From assembly GCA_032622095.1 (NCBI GenBank), contig CP136065.1, positions 62,229,094-62,293,093 of the forward strand: a DNA stretch of 64,000 nt, written 5' to 3'. This document shows, piece by piece, positions 1-11,349 of this stretch (positions within the stretch are counted from its first letter, which is position 1; every line of letters starts with the position of its first letter). Position numbers and translations under genes: made by a program. The notes beneath the pieces were generated by a model that worked only from the letters and a program-made list of their open reading frames with translations, searched no databases and was not told the origin of the DNA. Source of the stretch: Siphonodentalium dalli. Lineage: Eukaryota; Mollusca; Scaphopoda; Gadilida; Siphonodentaliidae.

Positions 1-277
1 ACAGGTTGAATTAGCCAGTTTATTTTTTCTGCTACAACCGAACGGATCATAAGGGAGTATTTTTCCGAATTTGTCGTTTAACAATAGCGACAAATTCAAT
101 TTATCGATACAATAATTACTGGTCGCCTACGCGTTCGTTTTTATAATTATCGTTTCGAATTCACGGACCGTTTCGTTTCAAACATATAATTGTTCGTGTT
201 TTTCGAATAGGCGGCTGACTTCAAAATTTTCGAATATGAAAATCGATACGAGGCGCACATTTCGCCATAATCAGCCG

Positions 278-965
278 CCATTTCAAAGCCTTACGAGGCG
301 CATAGACTACTGTGAACAATTCATCTATGTAATTATTATAGAACCTATAAGGTATGATATAATTTGTCAGATATAAAAAATGCCACGTGATTCTCTAACG
401 GAAGTCTCCTAATTTCGTGGGAATTTATTTACGCGTGGACATTTATTTAGCAATAATTACCATCGCTACTGACGCTATCTATCATAATGTTATGAACAAC
501 ATTCTTTCTCATAATACTTTGTTGTTTTATGGTTCTATACCACTGATCCAGATGTGTTGGTCACATTCGAACTTAAAGTTGATAACATTAACATCTTGGT
601 TTATCAATGTCAAAACCAGATACCATTTCAAGGCCTTACGAGGCGCACAGATTATTGTGAGAAATACATCTATGGAATTATTATAGCACCTATAAGGTAT
701 GATTGAATTTGTCAGATATCAAAAATGCCACGTGATTCTCCGCCGGAAATATCATAATTTCGTGGGAATTATTTTGACGTTTTAATGCGTGGAAATTTAT
801 TTAACAATAATTCCATCGCTACTGACACTATCTCTCGTCATGTTATGAACAACGTGCTTTCACATAATACTATGTTTCAATACAAATGATCCAGATGTGT
901 TAATCACGTTTGACCTTGAAGTTGATTACAATCTACCCAAGAATACTGACAGTTGATTAGATCTT
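278..965. repeat. tandem duplication, two units of about 346 bp
   Basis: The text from 'ccatttcaaagccttacgag' near 278 recurs near 625 with moderate divergence, including the shared blocks 'cctataaggtatgat', 'aaaaatgccacgtgattctc' and 'gttatgaacaac'. It lies inside the 1-4784 element. Confidence 0.8.
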
Positions 966-1100
966 GGTTTATCAATGTCACATGCATAACAATAACTTCA
1001 TATGACAGTAGTACCGTAGTGCTACGAATAAATCTCAGCCATGTCATAGAGGTATGTCGATTAATAGCTACCTTGTATATACCGCTATTCTCAAAGTGAT

Positions 1101-1420
1101 TGACCAGAGAAACGGGGTGATACCCCGGTCATGACCGCGGTGATACCGGTAATAAACGGTAGCGGTATCGGGACGGTCATGGCGTGAAGTTACGGTATTG
1201 GGTGATGATACAGTGGTCTTTTAGCGGGCGCCGCGTTGGTTTTGTGGAATACCGCGGTGATTTTCATGGAACTCTTTTAGGGGAGGTGTTTACTCGCGCA
1301 TGCTTGTTCGCGTTGGCAAGCGGTATCGGTGCCGCGGTGTTGGAGGATACCGCGGTATAGTACCGCCATATTAACTGGGTGACACCACGTTATTGGTGGT
1401 TAATTACTTTAAGTATGGCG
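1101..1420. other. CCGCGG/ACCGGT-rich low-complexity stretch
   Basis: An unusually GC-rich patch in AT-rich surroundings, made of many short self-complementary words (ACCGCGGT, ATACCGCGGTAT, ACCGGT). No reading frame or known RNA was recognised. It may be a subterminal or structural region of the enclosing element. Confidence 0.5.
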
Positions 1421-2017
1421 GTAGGTCTAATGAACAATAGCTGCGATTATACACCAGCCGGTTCAGCAAGCCGGTCTGAACCGGTGGGCTTGTAAATTTC
1501 TGAGAAGGATCCAGGGATGTTTTTCTACCTGCTACAGGTTTGGGCGCTCAAACTCTGGAGACCCTGGGGATAGTAATTATTAAAGTGGTTCTCCATTATT
1601 TCAACAAATTTTTCTAAGAGAAGAATAATTCAACAACTAAACATGACAATCGGATGAGATAGTCTACTAGTATGATATAGAGCCTTTATTTGCACCATCT
1701 CTGGATCCTTCCCAGGTAGTATTTCTAGGGCGGATCTCTTCTCGGGCAGGAACAGTTCACGCTCCCCCGATTATGCCGCGGCATTAAATCAATTAGTGGG
1801 GAAGCGACCGGTGGCGATGCAGGGGTACTTGGGACCCCCAGGACATTTGGTCCCACACCGGCGCAAGCGGTTCTGTGTGCTGAAGTTGCCAAAAATCGCG
1901 TGCGAACGTAACGACACCGGCTGGGCGGCCTACGGCGACTTCGGCATAGGGCAGTGGCCCTATCCATGAGGTAGCAAGCCCGGTCCCCTTGGTCACGATC
2001 TATATAAAGACACGGCC

Positions 2018-2629
2018 TTGCCTGCCTCTCAGCCGTCTTGGGGTTTCTGCTGCAATGGCCTCTACCCATCGTTCTGCTTGGACAGGACATTCAGCTTGGT
2101 CGGGACCACCTGCATTTGGGGGGGGGGGCTCACCCCGGTCCGATGGCTCCACCTCCTTCCGGTTATCAGAAGAAACCAGTTTTGGCTAATGGCTATGGGA
2201 TTCTTCATTTCGACACTGGACTCCAAAATTGGAACTCAGTTTATCAGCCTTAAAATTCCATGGGAGGTATTTACTCCTCGATTGAGCCATCGCCGGAATG
2301 GGCCTCCCTCTAGTGTTTTGTCGTCCATTATTGCAGGTCGTTCCGACGCTAGGGCAGAGAGCGACATGCTATCCTTACACCCCAAGGCGTCTGAGGCTTT
2401 CGATGACGACCCGTCTGCGCACAATACGTCAGACTGTGGGTCTTTTCGGTCGTCACAGTCTGGCATCGGTAAGGCAGAAGCTGCGGATCGTGATTTCCTA
2501 TCCACGGATTATCTCATCTATATGCTTCTTCCTACTGAACTATGTACTCTCAAGCTCGCCTGGCTCGCCCTGCGCACTCGTACCACCGTCTTCAAAATGC
2601 ATCGAGAACACGATCTATCTTACCTGTGA
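2018..2629 (+). pseudogene. open frame of unknown identity inside the TIR element, with a related fragment at about 4195-4310
   Basis: A 203-codon open frame is present, but the sequence seems to change frame within it: other frames are also open over 1989-2253. The part around 2290-2400 resembles a second stretch at 4195-4310. In both, a Gly-Pro-Pro region is followed by Gly-Arg-Ser, an Ala-Glu-Ser-rich segment and Leu-Ser or Val-Ser-Phe. Two diverged copies of one short coding-like segment suggest a decayed element protein. I do not recognise a family, and no catalytic motif is visible. It may be non-coding. Confidence 0.2.
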
Positions 2630-2881
2630 TATACATTTCATAGGTAAGTGACACGACCCGCGACTGACACACTGGTCAATAGACTTCACACATGAATGAA
2701 GCACATTTACATGGAAAGCATTTCTCTTGTCACGTGCCACAACGACCCTGCCAATGGCCTGGCCGACAGAGTACATCTCATGGCTCTTCATACTACTATT
2801 ACCAATATCAATTTGATTATCTGGCACATGGTAATAAAATTAACAGGGCACTGCACGCCTATAGACAATAGACAATAACGC

Positions 2882-3290
2882 GGGCAAAGACGTTTGCACT
2901 GTCCATCTCAGCTTTCTAGGAAGCTCATTGACTAGCGTTATAGACCTTTCTTTGCAGGCAGGGGACCACCCAGTCCGAGTGGATCCCAACCCCATGGCAC
3001 CCGATCATACGGGCCTGAAACCATGCTGCCAACTCTGCGCGCTTCGGTATATGCCGGAATTGTCCTATCAACATTCGACAATAAAAACAGGCAAAGACGT
3101 TTGCGCTGTCCAGCTCAGCTTTCGAGGAAGCTCTTTGACTAGCCATCAAACCTTTCCTTGCAGGCAGGGACCAACCCATATGAGGGGATCCCAACCACAT
3201 GGCACCAGCCGCCCAATCATAAGGGCCTGAGATCATGCTGACAACTCTGCTCGCTTCGGTCTATGCTGGATTTGTCCTATTTTCCTTAAA
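2882..3290. repeat. tandem duplication, two units of about 205 bp
   Basis: The block beginning 'gggcaaagacgtttgcactg' at about 2882 recurs at about 3091 ('aggcaaagacgtttgcgctg'). Both copies share 'gcaggcaggg', 'ggatcccaacc', 'catggcacc' and 'aactctgc-cgcttcggt'. Inside the 1-4784 element. Confidence 0.8.
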
Positions 3291-4600
3291 CATGCCTTCA
3301 ACAGGACCACTTAGGTCGGGGGAGCTCCTCTCCACCATGGCTCTTAAAATTCAATAAGTAACAACATTATAAAGGGATGTGTGTCCTTTACTAGGAGGAT
3401 AAAATTTTTCATTTGTTTCCTTAATCAGCGAGCCTTTTTGGAGGGGGTCTTCCCCTAGTTTGCTGCATGCCTCACACTAACATATCACACACCTAGGTCG
3501 TTCTGCTGCATGTTTGGGGGGGAAAGTGACATGATGTTCTGGGCAGAGGCTCCGAACTGAATATTCCGCATGGTGACAATTTACCCGTGGTTATCATCTG
3601 ATTACATTGTACATCATTTGAACTGATTTCAGTTGTCAAAGAGCCAAAGGGCCTTCTGCAATGATCTCATTGTGACTTATAGATCACCTTGATATATAAT
3701 TTTTATATCATTTTTATATATTTATATCAGTCCTTCCCAGGAGACGGGAGTGATTGCTCTCGAACCCGTATGCACTCGTAATTTTCAAGTGCTATGGCAT
3801 ATTAAAGTGTAACTAGACATAGGTCTATTCCACAATGACTTTTGGTTTGAGCAAAAACCAAACTTACATGTACAATTATGGTATCGTATGGGTGCCATAT
3901 TACACCCGTCTTCTGCATTACGGGAGCAAATAAATGCTCTCGGTGTGTTTTCCTCATGGGAAGGACTGTTTATATACTCGTAAGATTTGTGTCACAGGAT
4001 TTCTGTCGGATATCCTGTGATGCATAGGTACCTCAGAGAGGGCTCCCTCTGTTCAGATGGCTTGACTCCATTATCGTTGTACAACCTGTTTGGCCTAATG
4101 GGTTCTCAACTCAATCCCTGTGCCACAAATTTGGCATCAGGTTCTCTGGCTTTTTCTTTGGCGAATAGCAGTTAGTTAACTTAGGTTGTCTCGCCATCGA
4201 TGGAGTGGGCCTCCGTCTGCAGGTCGTTCTGTCGCTAAGGCGGAGAGTGAGTTAGTCTCCTTCCTTCATGATCCTGCATCATGGGACCTTAGAACAGACA
4301 GCTGAAGAAGACGACACAGAGAGGAACGAAGAGTTTCTTCTAACGTTATACTTGCTCGGTTCGCTCGCAACTATGCATTGGATGGCACCTCATGGGATGT
4401 TTGTTTCAAAACAAGGGGGGCGGTACACATTTGAGCAATATAGCACTCTAACTATATGAGTTATTTCACGTAAATAATCCTAACAGATTCATTAAAGTGT
4501 TCATATATGGTACAATCTGTTTTAGAAGAGTACCTTTACTCAAAATTTGGCTATTAACTTTATTGCTCGTGCCTCCTCCTGGGCTTGCATTCTAATCCAT
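3291..4600. other. remaining interior of the TIR element; no gene seen
   Basis: Holds an inverted pair (CAGTCCTTCCCA at 3729-3740 and its complement at about 3958-3969) and the 4195-4310 fragment. Otherwise nothing recognisable. Confidence 0.4.
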
Positions 4601-4693
4601 ATAGTTCAGTGTGAGGGCTTCCTTTGGCGGAAATATGATATTTTTAAAAATATAATATATATTTCCTTAAAGAAAGCCTGAACACTGAACTAT
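4601..4693. mobile_element. short foldback MITE
   Basis: The left end ATAGTTCAGTGT and the right end ACACTGAACTAT are inverted. The two arms, with GGCTTTCTTT/GGAAATAT blocks and an AT-rich centre, nearly fold into one hairpin of about 93 bp. Confidence 0.7.
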
Positions 4694-4917
4694 CATAGGG
4701 CCCTCCCATGGCGGTGCCATTCCCAACCCCGCGACTCGCCAATCTTCTGATTGAGTTGAAAATAAACTGGCTAATTCAACCTGTACAGTGAATTATATTG
4801 GGACTGCGCATGCGTGACTGATACCGAGGCAAGCCACTGACCATTAGTTACCGTAGGCGACAGACCAAAAAGTTAACCCTTTTCTGCTATGGTTTACAAA
4901 CGCAGGACATCTATCCA

Positions 4918-4978
4918 TATAGTTCAGTGTTCAGGCTTTCTTTAAGGAAATATATATTATATTTTTTAAAATATCATT
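4918..4978. mobile_element. solo arm of the same foldback MITE
   Basis: 'atagttcagtgttcaggctt' followed by 'tctttaaggaaatatat' repeats one arm of the 4601-4693 element without its partner. It lies just outside the right TIR of the large element. Confidence 0.6.
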
Positions 4979-5103
4979 TTGATTAAATTAGCATTTTGAC
5001 AACATATCAATCATTAATCTTTTCAGACTTTTCCATACTGCACCAAGCGTCCCACACTACGCAAGTAAGTTCCTTTCCATCCATTAAATGTTTAATGAGC
5101 ATA

Positions 5104-5478
5104 CCCTGCTGGACAAAACAAGTGTCCATTGGCACCGCAGTGTATTTGCCGTTCAGCCGCGGTGTCAGAGTTTGTAACTGCAGTTGAGCACCGCGGCCGA
5201 ACAGCATGTACACTACGGCCAAACGGCAAGTACATCTTGGCCGAAAGGCAACTACAACGCGACTGAATGGCATGTGCGCCGTGGTTAGATTTCTGGTTTG
5301 TATTGTCTTTTTTCAGTTTAATGAACGTACACCGCGGCATCTACACCATGGCTGAATGGCAAGTACACTGCGGCCCAACTGTAGTTAGCCGGTGCAGCTG
5401 CGGTGTAGTTGCATTTCGGCTGCGGTGGCAACGCTAACCACACCACGGTTGAGTGGACACTTGTTTTGTCCAGCAGGG
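5104..5478. mobile_element. TA-flanked MITE with internal GC-rich 22-bp repeats
   Basis: Perfect 25-bp inverted ends (CCCTGCTGGACAAAACAAGT at 5104, complement ending at 5478) are flanked on both sides by TA, as expected for Tc1/mariner-type insertion. The interior has imperfect 22-bp units of the form 'acggccaaacggcaagtaca'. They keep several frames open on the minus strand, but this looks like repeat composition and not a gene. Confidence 0.75.
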
Positions 5479-5480
5479 TA

Positions 5481-6838
5481 CATATGCCTCTTTCAAGCAT
5501 TCCAAAATTATTCCCTGAATGACATAAGTAATGTCTGGTATCTAGAGCTAAAGACTTAAGCTATAATATTCCCACACACTCACCTCAAATGCCTATTTAA
5601 AAATAACATATTTGAAGTGTATTTACTGATTATTATGGTGTACTTACTCATTTAATGATAATATGATCATACGTAAACGTAATTTGCGCCCCACTTGTTA
5701 CTGTTCATGGGATTATCGGATGAATTTTTATCTTTAGAAGGATTTGATGATAAACCCTAACGGGACTGAACGGGACACAAGAAAATAATATATACAATGT
5801 ATGTAAATAATCACATATAACGTAAATTTGGATGTTTAGCCTGCCCGTGTAATACGAGTCTCAGCTGTCTGGTCATCGACGCAGACCTGTCTGGAATTTT
5901 GCGCGCCGATGTAGGTTGTGACGTCATGATGTACGTCATGGATGTCATGACGCCTTTACTGGTTTCCCAGGAAGCAAACTTAAAAGGACTCTGCGATCTT
6001 TCAATCGGAACTTAAAGTTTCCGTTTGTCGGTCTTGAACTTTGAGAATATTTCTTCAATCTTTTAGGCGGAAATACCGTTAGAAAATTGAAGATCAAATC
6101 TCAACGGCCAGTAAGGCCCCTAGAATCCTCTTTCGGGGCAAATATTTTTAATAATTTTATAAAATATGTAAACAAAACTTTTCATGCAATTTCAGTTTTT
6201 GTTAACCAGGGCTTTGGTTTAATTTACATTCAATTTTTTAAATATCTTTGGCTTTAGGATCATGATGTTCCTACATATGATGAAATATAGCTAACATTTA
6301 CCGGAACAAAGTTTTTTATTTTTGCCCTGGAGCATTTTGCCTAATTACACATTTCGAGGTGGTATTAATCAATATAAAATGGCGGCCGTCGCCAAAAATA
6401 AATTTTTGGACTCGGCTGACCCTTGAGTTATGAATAAATTATTCTATTTTAGGTAAGTTCTATCCAATTTAAGATTGGGCTGAAAAAGTCGATTAGTATA
6501 TCTCATATCCGCATACGTATATCCTAGGTCGCTTCACTTCCGCGGCTTTGCCGCGATAGAGCGGGCGCTATTATAAATGTGCTCTTGCATTGCATAATAC
6601 TTATTGGATCACAAACGGTGAAGATAGAGAGTAAAATAAACTTCAGCTTTTATGACTTCTCCCTGATAACAGTCCATTTCTCCCTAATAATCTAAAATGG
6701 CTTCTCCCAATTTGAATTCTCTAGGCTGATCTCTGGGAACATAGATCATACTAACATTATGTTCCCTCTACTAGCTCGATATGAGCACACAGACAATGTT
6801 AGATATTTAATATGACATGATCTTTTTTATCATTCTAG
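5481..6838. other. AT-rich non-coding DNA, probably METAP1 intron
   Basis: No repeat boundary, RNA or exon was recognised. I looked for the METAP1 exon that should precede 6839 (region with the conserved Gly-His-Gly-Ile metal-binding segment) and did not find it here. Confidence 0.5.
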
Positions 6839-6904
6839 AGAACAAAGCAATAGGTGTAATGAAGCCAGGAAACTGTTTTACTATAGAACCAATGATCTCA
6901 CAAG
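6839..6904 (+). CDS. METAP1: METAP1 penultimate coding exon (methionine aminopeptidase 1)
   Basis: METAP1 removes the initiator methionine from nascent proteins in the cytosol using a two-metal centre. This 66-bp exon follows a good acceptor (TTTTTTATCATTCTAG) and ends at donor CAAG|GTAATA. It reads N-K-A-I-G-V-M-K-P-G-N-C-F-T-I-E-P-M-I-S-Q. The F-T-I-E-P-M block is diagnostic of type 1 methionine aminopeptidases and carries one of the metal-binding glutamates. The exon needs one base from the previous exon (giving Lys) and leaves one base (G), which is completed in phase by the exon at 11350. The upstream exons with the other metal ligands were not found in the window. Its donor junction is the seed of the 80-bp tandem array that starts inside it. 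Confidence 0.93.
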
Positions 6905-7005
6905 GTAATATCATTGCATCCCAATATAACCACCAATTAGCCCAATATAACAATGATTCGCCATAGAACCAATGATCTCACAAGGTAATATCATTGCATC
7001 CCAAT
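6881..7005 (+). repeat. 80-bp exon-intron junction repeat, proximal part
   Basis: The authentic exon end 'atagaaccaatgatctcaca' plus donor AG|GTAATATCATTGC and about 45 bp of intron (CCAATATAACC-type words) recurs exactly 80 bp downstream at 6961. The array is then interrupted at 7006 by the hAT-like element and resumes at 9988. Each unit carries a copy of the last 21 or so exon bases and the 5' splice site. Confidence 0.92.
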
Positions 7006-7115
7006 CAGACCTGTTAAGTTTTGAAAATGTAAATCCGGGAGATTTTTGCGGGAGGTGTGCCCAAATATGTTCATGTTCCAAAAATCATTTTTATGATGAA
7101 GATTACATAGTTTTT

Positions 7116-9176
7116 AGCTCAACTTTACTTTGTAAAGTTTGAGCTATTGCCATGGCTTTGTCGTCTGTCGTCCGTGTGTGTGTGCGTGATCAGTCAACAA
7201 TTTCCTTTAGCACGGATCATTATGAAATTTGTCATGGCTGTTGACATTGACATGTAGATGGGAGCGAGTCATTTTGGGGTCATTGGCCTAAAAACATGGC
7301 CGCCAGCAGCCATCTTGGATTTTACTCTTTGCATGACAAAATCCTTTGGCACGGGCTACAGGTCGTAGCTTTGGTCAGATCATCATGAAATTTGTCATGG
7401 ATGTTAATAATGACATGTAGATGGGAACGAATCATTTTGGGGTCATTCGGCCAAAAAACATGGCCACCAGCAGCCATCTAAGATTTTACTCTTTGCATGA
7501 CTAAATCCTTTGGCACGGGCTAAAGCTACAGGTCCTACCTTGGTCGGATCATTATGAAATTTGTCACGGCTATTGACATTGACATGTAGATGGGAACGAG
7601 TCATTTTGGGGTCATTCAGCAAAAAAACATGGCTGCCAGTGGCCATCTTGGATTTCAAAATTAAATCCATTAGCACGGGCTACAGGTCGTACTGTTCGTA
7701 TGATCATCATGGATGTTAATATTGACATGTAGATGGGAACAAGTCATTTTGGGGTCGTTCGGCCAAAAAAACATGACCGCCAGCAGCCATCTTGGATTTT
7801 ACTCTTTGCATGACTAAATCCTCTGGCACGGGCTACAGGTCGTCGCTTTGGTCAGATCTTCATGAAATTTGTCATGGATGTTAACAATGACATGTAGATG
7901 GTAATGAGTCATGTTGGGGTCATTCGGCCAAAAAAATGGCCGCCAGCAGCCATCTTGGATTTTACTCTTTGCATGACTAAATCTTTGGCACGGGCTACAG
8001 ATCGTACCTTTGGTCGGATCATTATGAGATTTGTCATGGCTGTTGACATTGACATGTAGATTAGGACGAGTCATTTTGGGGTCATTCGGCAAAAAAACAT
8101 GTCCACCAGCAGCCATATTGGATTTCAAAATTAAATCCATTAGCACAGCTACAGGTCGTACTGTTCGTCTGGTCATCATGAAATTTGTCATGGATGTTAA
8201 CAATGACTTGTAGATGGGAACAAGTCATTTTGGGGTCGTTCGGCCAAAAAACATTGCCGCCAGCAGCCATCTTGGATTTTACTATTTGTATGACTAAATA
8301 TTTTGGCACGGGCTACAGGTCGTAGCTTTGGTCGGATCATCTGTCATGGATGTTAACAATGATATGTAGATGGGAACGAATCATTTTGGGGTCATTCGGC
8401 CAAAAAACATGGCAACCAGCAGCCATCTTGGATTTAACTCTTTGTATGACTAAATACTTTGGCACGGGCTACAGGTCCTAACTTTGGTCGGATCATTATG
8501 AAATTTGTCACGGCTGTTGACATTGACATGTAGATGGGAAACGAGTCATTTTGGGGTCTTTCGGCAAAAAAACATGGCCGCCAGTGGCCATCTTGGATTT
8601 CAAAATTCAATCCATTAGCACGGGCTACAGGTCGTACTGTTCGTCTGATCATCATGAAATTTTTCATGGATGTTAATATTGACATGTAGATGGGAACGAC
8701 TAATTTTGGGGTCGTTCAGCCAAAAAACATGTCCGCCAGCAGCCATCTTGGATTTTACTCTTTACATGACTAACTCCTTTGACATAGGCTACAGGTCGTA
8801 GCTTTGGTCGGATCATCATGAAATTTGTAATGGTTGTTAACAATGACATGTAGATGGGAACGAGTTATTTTTAGGTCATTTGGCCAAAAAACATGGCCAC
8901 CAGCAGCCATATTGGATTTTACTCTTTACATGACTAAATCCTTTGACACAGGCTACAGGTCGTATCTTTTGTCGGATCATCATGAAATTTGTGATGGATG
9001 TTAACAATGACATATAAATGGGAACTAGTCTTTTTGGGGTCATTCGGCAAAAAAACATGGCTGCCAGTGGCCATCTTGTATTTTACTCTTTGCATAACTG
9101 GGCCTTTCAACTTTCCACATTCCTAATCACTCCATTGACTGTAACACATGAAATTATTCCCTTTCCAAGTTGAGCT
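7116..9176. mobile_element. nested element with AGCTCAACTT ends and a satellite core
   Basis: It begins AGCTCAACTT followed at once by a hairpin (CTTTAC-TTT-GTAAAG) and ends AAGTTGAGCT, the inverse. The core is a tandem satellite. A relative with the same ends and a different core lies at 58088-58566. Marine-invertebrate elements with satellite cores are known; the family assignment here is inference. Confidence 0.65.
7190..9095. repeat. about 160-bp tandem satellite, roughly 12 units
   Basis: Units share 'ggcacgggctacaggtcgta', 'atcatgaaatttgtcatgg', 'tgacatgtagatgggaacga', 'cattttggggtcattcggc' and 'agcagccatcttggatttt'. 'atggccgccagcagccat' recurs about every 145-170 bp from 7299 to 9057. 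Dispersed single copies occur at 23938-24120, 30470-30830 and about 33090-33170. Open frames on the minus strand here are products of the repeat. Confidence 0.92.
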
Positions 9177-9987
9177 ACAGTGTCATTGATACTTTCATTA
9201 TGAGTTTCTATTTGTGTTTTTTTTTTATAAATATATAGACCTAACTAAAATGGTAATGAATGTCCTTTTGGTAGTTGTAATAGAGCTGCTGTGAGTGGGA
9301 GATACCACCTTTTATTGACTCGGAAGAGAAAGAAGCAGACACTTCGTTTAACTATTAAAGTTAAATTACTCCAAATTCCACTGGATACAGCCGGATATGC
9401 GCGAAACCAAAAGTACAAAATCGGAATAAACTACAAAATGGACTCGTCTTAATGTTTGAAGAAAAGAAATGCACACATTCCACAATTTATTAACACATTT
9501 TAAGAAGCAGAAACTTCGTTTAAAATAAGTCAAAACGAACCTGAGTTACAACGGTTACAACCGGACATGAATGGGTGAAAACGAAAGTACGAAATGACCC
9601 GTCTTACAATTTTACCCGCAAACGAAATGTACGTTCGCAATGCATACCACTAATCCATTACAAAGAACTGTTCATCAATGAGGCCTAACAATACAGCTGC
9701 ACACTTGTGATTATACGTATTGTATACTATAACAACACCATTTATACATGTGGCTTCACCAGAGTGTGAAAATTAATTAATATCAGTCTTCAATCAGAGG
9801 GAACATCAAAAGTCAATGTTGATGAGCGGGTATTTACGGTACCGGAAATAAGGAAATCCCTGTCATTTGGGAAATCCACGTAATTTCACAAATTCGAAAA
9901 ATAAAAATTTGGGGGTTATCCGTATTTGCGGAATTGCCGTGGCAACTCGGGAGTCTCACGGACAATCCGTGAAACTTAACAGCTCTG
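9177..9987. other. right part of the hAT-like element; no gene seen
   Basis: Unique-looking AT-rich sequence with two loosely repeated blocks ('gcagacacttcgtttaa' near 9334 and 'gcagaaacttcgtttaa' near 9508). No transposase motif was recognised. Confidence 0.4.
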
Positions 9988-10612
9988 ATCCCAATATAAC
10001 CACTAATTAGCCCAATATAACAATGATTCACCTTAGAACCAATGATCTTGCAAGGTAATGTCATTGCTCCAATATAACCACCAATTAGCCCAATATAACC
10101 ATGATTCACAATAGAACCAATGATCTTGCAAGGTAATATCATTGCATCCCAATATAACAAACAATTAGCCCAATATAACAATGTTTCACCAAAGGACAAA
10201 TGATCTCGCAAGGTAATGTCATTGCATCCCAATATAACCACCTATTAGCCCAATATAACAATGACTCACCTTAGAACCAATGATATCGCAAGGTAATGTC
10301 ATTGCTACAATATAGCCCAATATAACCACCAATTAGCTCCAATGTAACAAGGATTCACCATGGAACCAATTATATCACAATGTAATATCATAACAACAAA
10401 TTATCCCAATATAACATTTGCTTACTTTGTTATTGTTGTCTCACACGGTAATATCATTGCTGGAAATTGGCCCAATATAACCACCAACTAGCCCAATATA
10501 GCAATTAATTTTAGAACCAATGATCTCACAAGGTAACATCAATTTTACAAAATAACCCAATATAACTCTCATTTACAAAAGAATCAAGGTAATATCATTG
10601 CTACAAATTAGC
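9988..10612 (+). repeat. 80-bp METAP1 exon-intron junction repeat, distal part (about 8 units)
   Basis: Continues the 6881-7005 array after the hAT-like insertion. Units keep 'agaaccaatgat' (exon end), the donor-like CAAGGTAAT and ATCATTGC. Donor-like copies appear near 10055, 10130, 10210, 10292, 10453, 10533 and 10590, with decay increasing to the right (for example CAATGTAAT near 10379). The spacing is 78-82 bp. Confidence 0.9.
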
Positions 10613-10779
10613 GCAAAGTCAAATTAATCGAAATCGGGTTTAATAAAAATTATGTTGTTGTAATTGTGGCCCAGTAGATATACAGTGCCTTTAACCCTTT
10701 TTTATCGCTATAGATTGGTGAGATCGGTACTCAGAAAGGTGGTGGTTGGGAAAGCGGTGAGTGGGTAATCGTTCGGATG

Positions 10780-11240
10780 TTTACAGATGCCAATAGCATT
10801 ATAACTTGAACAAATATCAACTTATTGTTTTCATATTTGGTATATGAGACTTGCTCAACAACATCTTGATCGAGTTTGAAAACTAGCCAGGTCCTGTGGT
10901 CCGCCTATTTTGGGTGGAGTTACTGCCCTTAATTCTCATGAATTTAGATCACAATAGTGTGATAACCTGAACAAATATCAAGTGATTTTGCAGATAATTG
11001 GTATCTTGAGATTTTCTCAATAATGTCTTGGAACGAAGTTCGAAAACCGACCATGCCTGCCTTCTTTGGGCAGGGTTACGATCCTTCATTAGTTCATTTG
11101 CGTGTATTTTGATCATGATAACTTGAACAAATGTCAACTGATTTTGTTGATATTTGGTATATGAGACTTGATCAAGAATGTCTTGAAAACCATTCAGGTT
11201 CGCCTATTTGGGACGACCCTTAAATATCAACTGATTTCAG
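10780..11240. repeat. about 150-bp tandem repeat, three units
   Basis: Shared words are 'acttgaacaaatatcaactgattt', 'tatttggtatatgagact', 'caataatgtcttg' and 'cgcctattttggg'. It sits between the junction array and the last METAP1 exon. The last unit ends about 100 bp before that exon's acceptor. Confidence 0.75.
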
Positions 11241-11349
11241 TTAATATTGCGCATGTCAGACTTCCAATCCAAGCACATGTTGGGCATACCTACCGAAACT
11301 CAACCCCTCATCTCTTATTCTTCACATAATAAACTTAATGAATTTTCAG

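Larger units (their letters stand above)
1..4784. mobile_element. 4.8-kb element with terminal inverted repeats, probably non-autonomous
   Basis: The first 26 bases of the window (starting ACAGGTTGAATTAGCCAGTT) recur as a perfect reverse complement at 4759-4784, so the window opens exactly on one end of a TIR-bounded element. Inside are a 346-bp tandem duplication, a CCGCGG-rich stretch, an unexplained open frame, a second direct duplication and internal inverted pairs (about 1501-1518 with 1697-1714; 3729-3740 with 3956-3969). No transposase, reverse transcriptase or recombinase was recognised. The left target-site duplication falls outside the window, so superfamily is unknown. By position it lies upstream of the METAP1 exon at 6839, probably in an intron of that gene. 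Confidence 0.7.
7006..9987. mobile_element. hAT-like element with exact 8-bp target duplication
   Basis: The direct repeat ATCCCAAT flanks the insertion (6998-7005 and 9988-9995). The ends are inverted: CAGACCTGTTAAGTTTT on the left and the complement of CAGAGCTGTTAAGTTTC on the right. The 8-bp duplication and CAGA-type termini fit hAT transposons. No transposase frame is visible; the interior is mostly the nested satellite element. Removing it restores the 80-bp phase of the METAP1 junction array, which confirms the boundaries. Confidence 0.85.

Noticed and set aside
7443-9058. Several minus-strand frames containing 'FAERPQND' or 'NDPKMT'-like words
   Set aside because: They track the 160-bp satellite and appear in shifted frames in different units.
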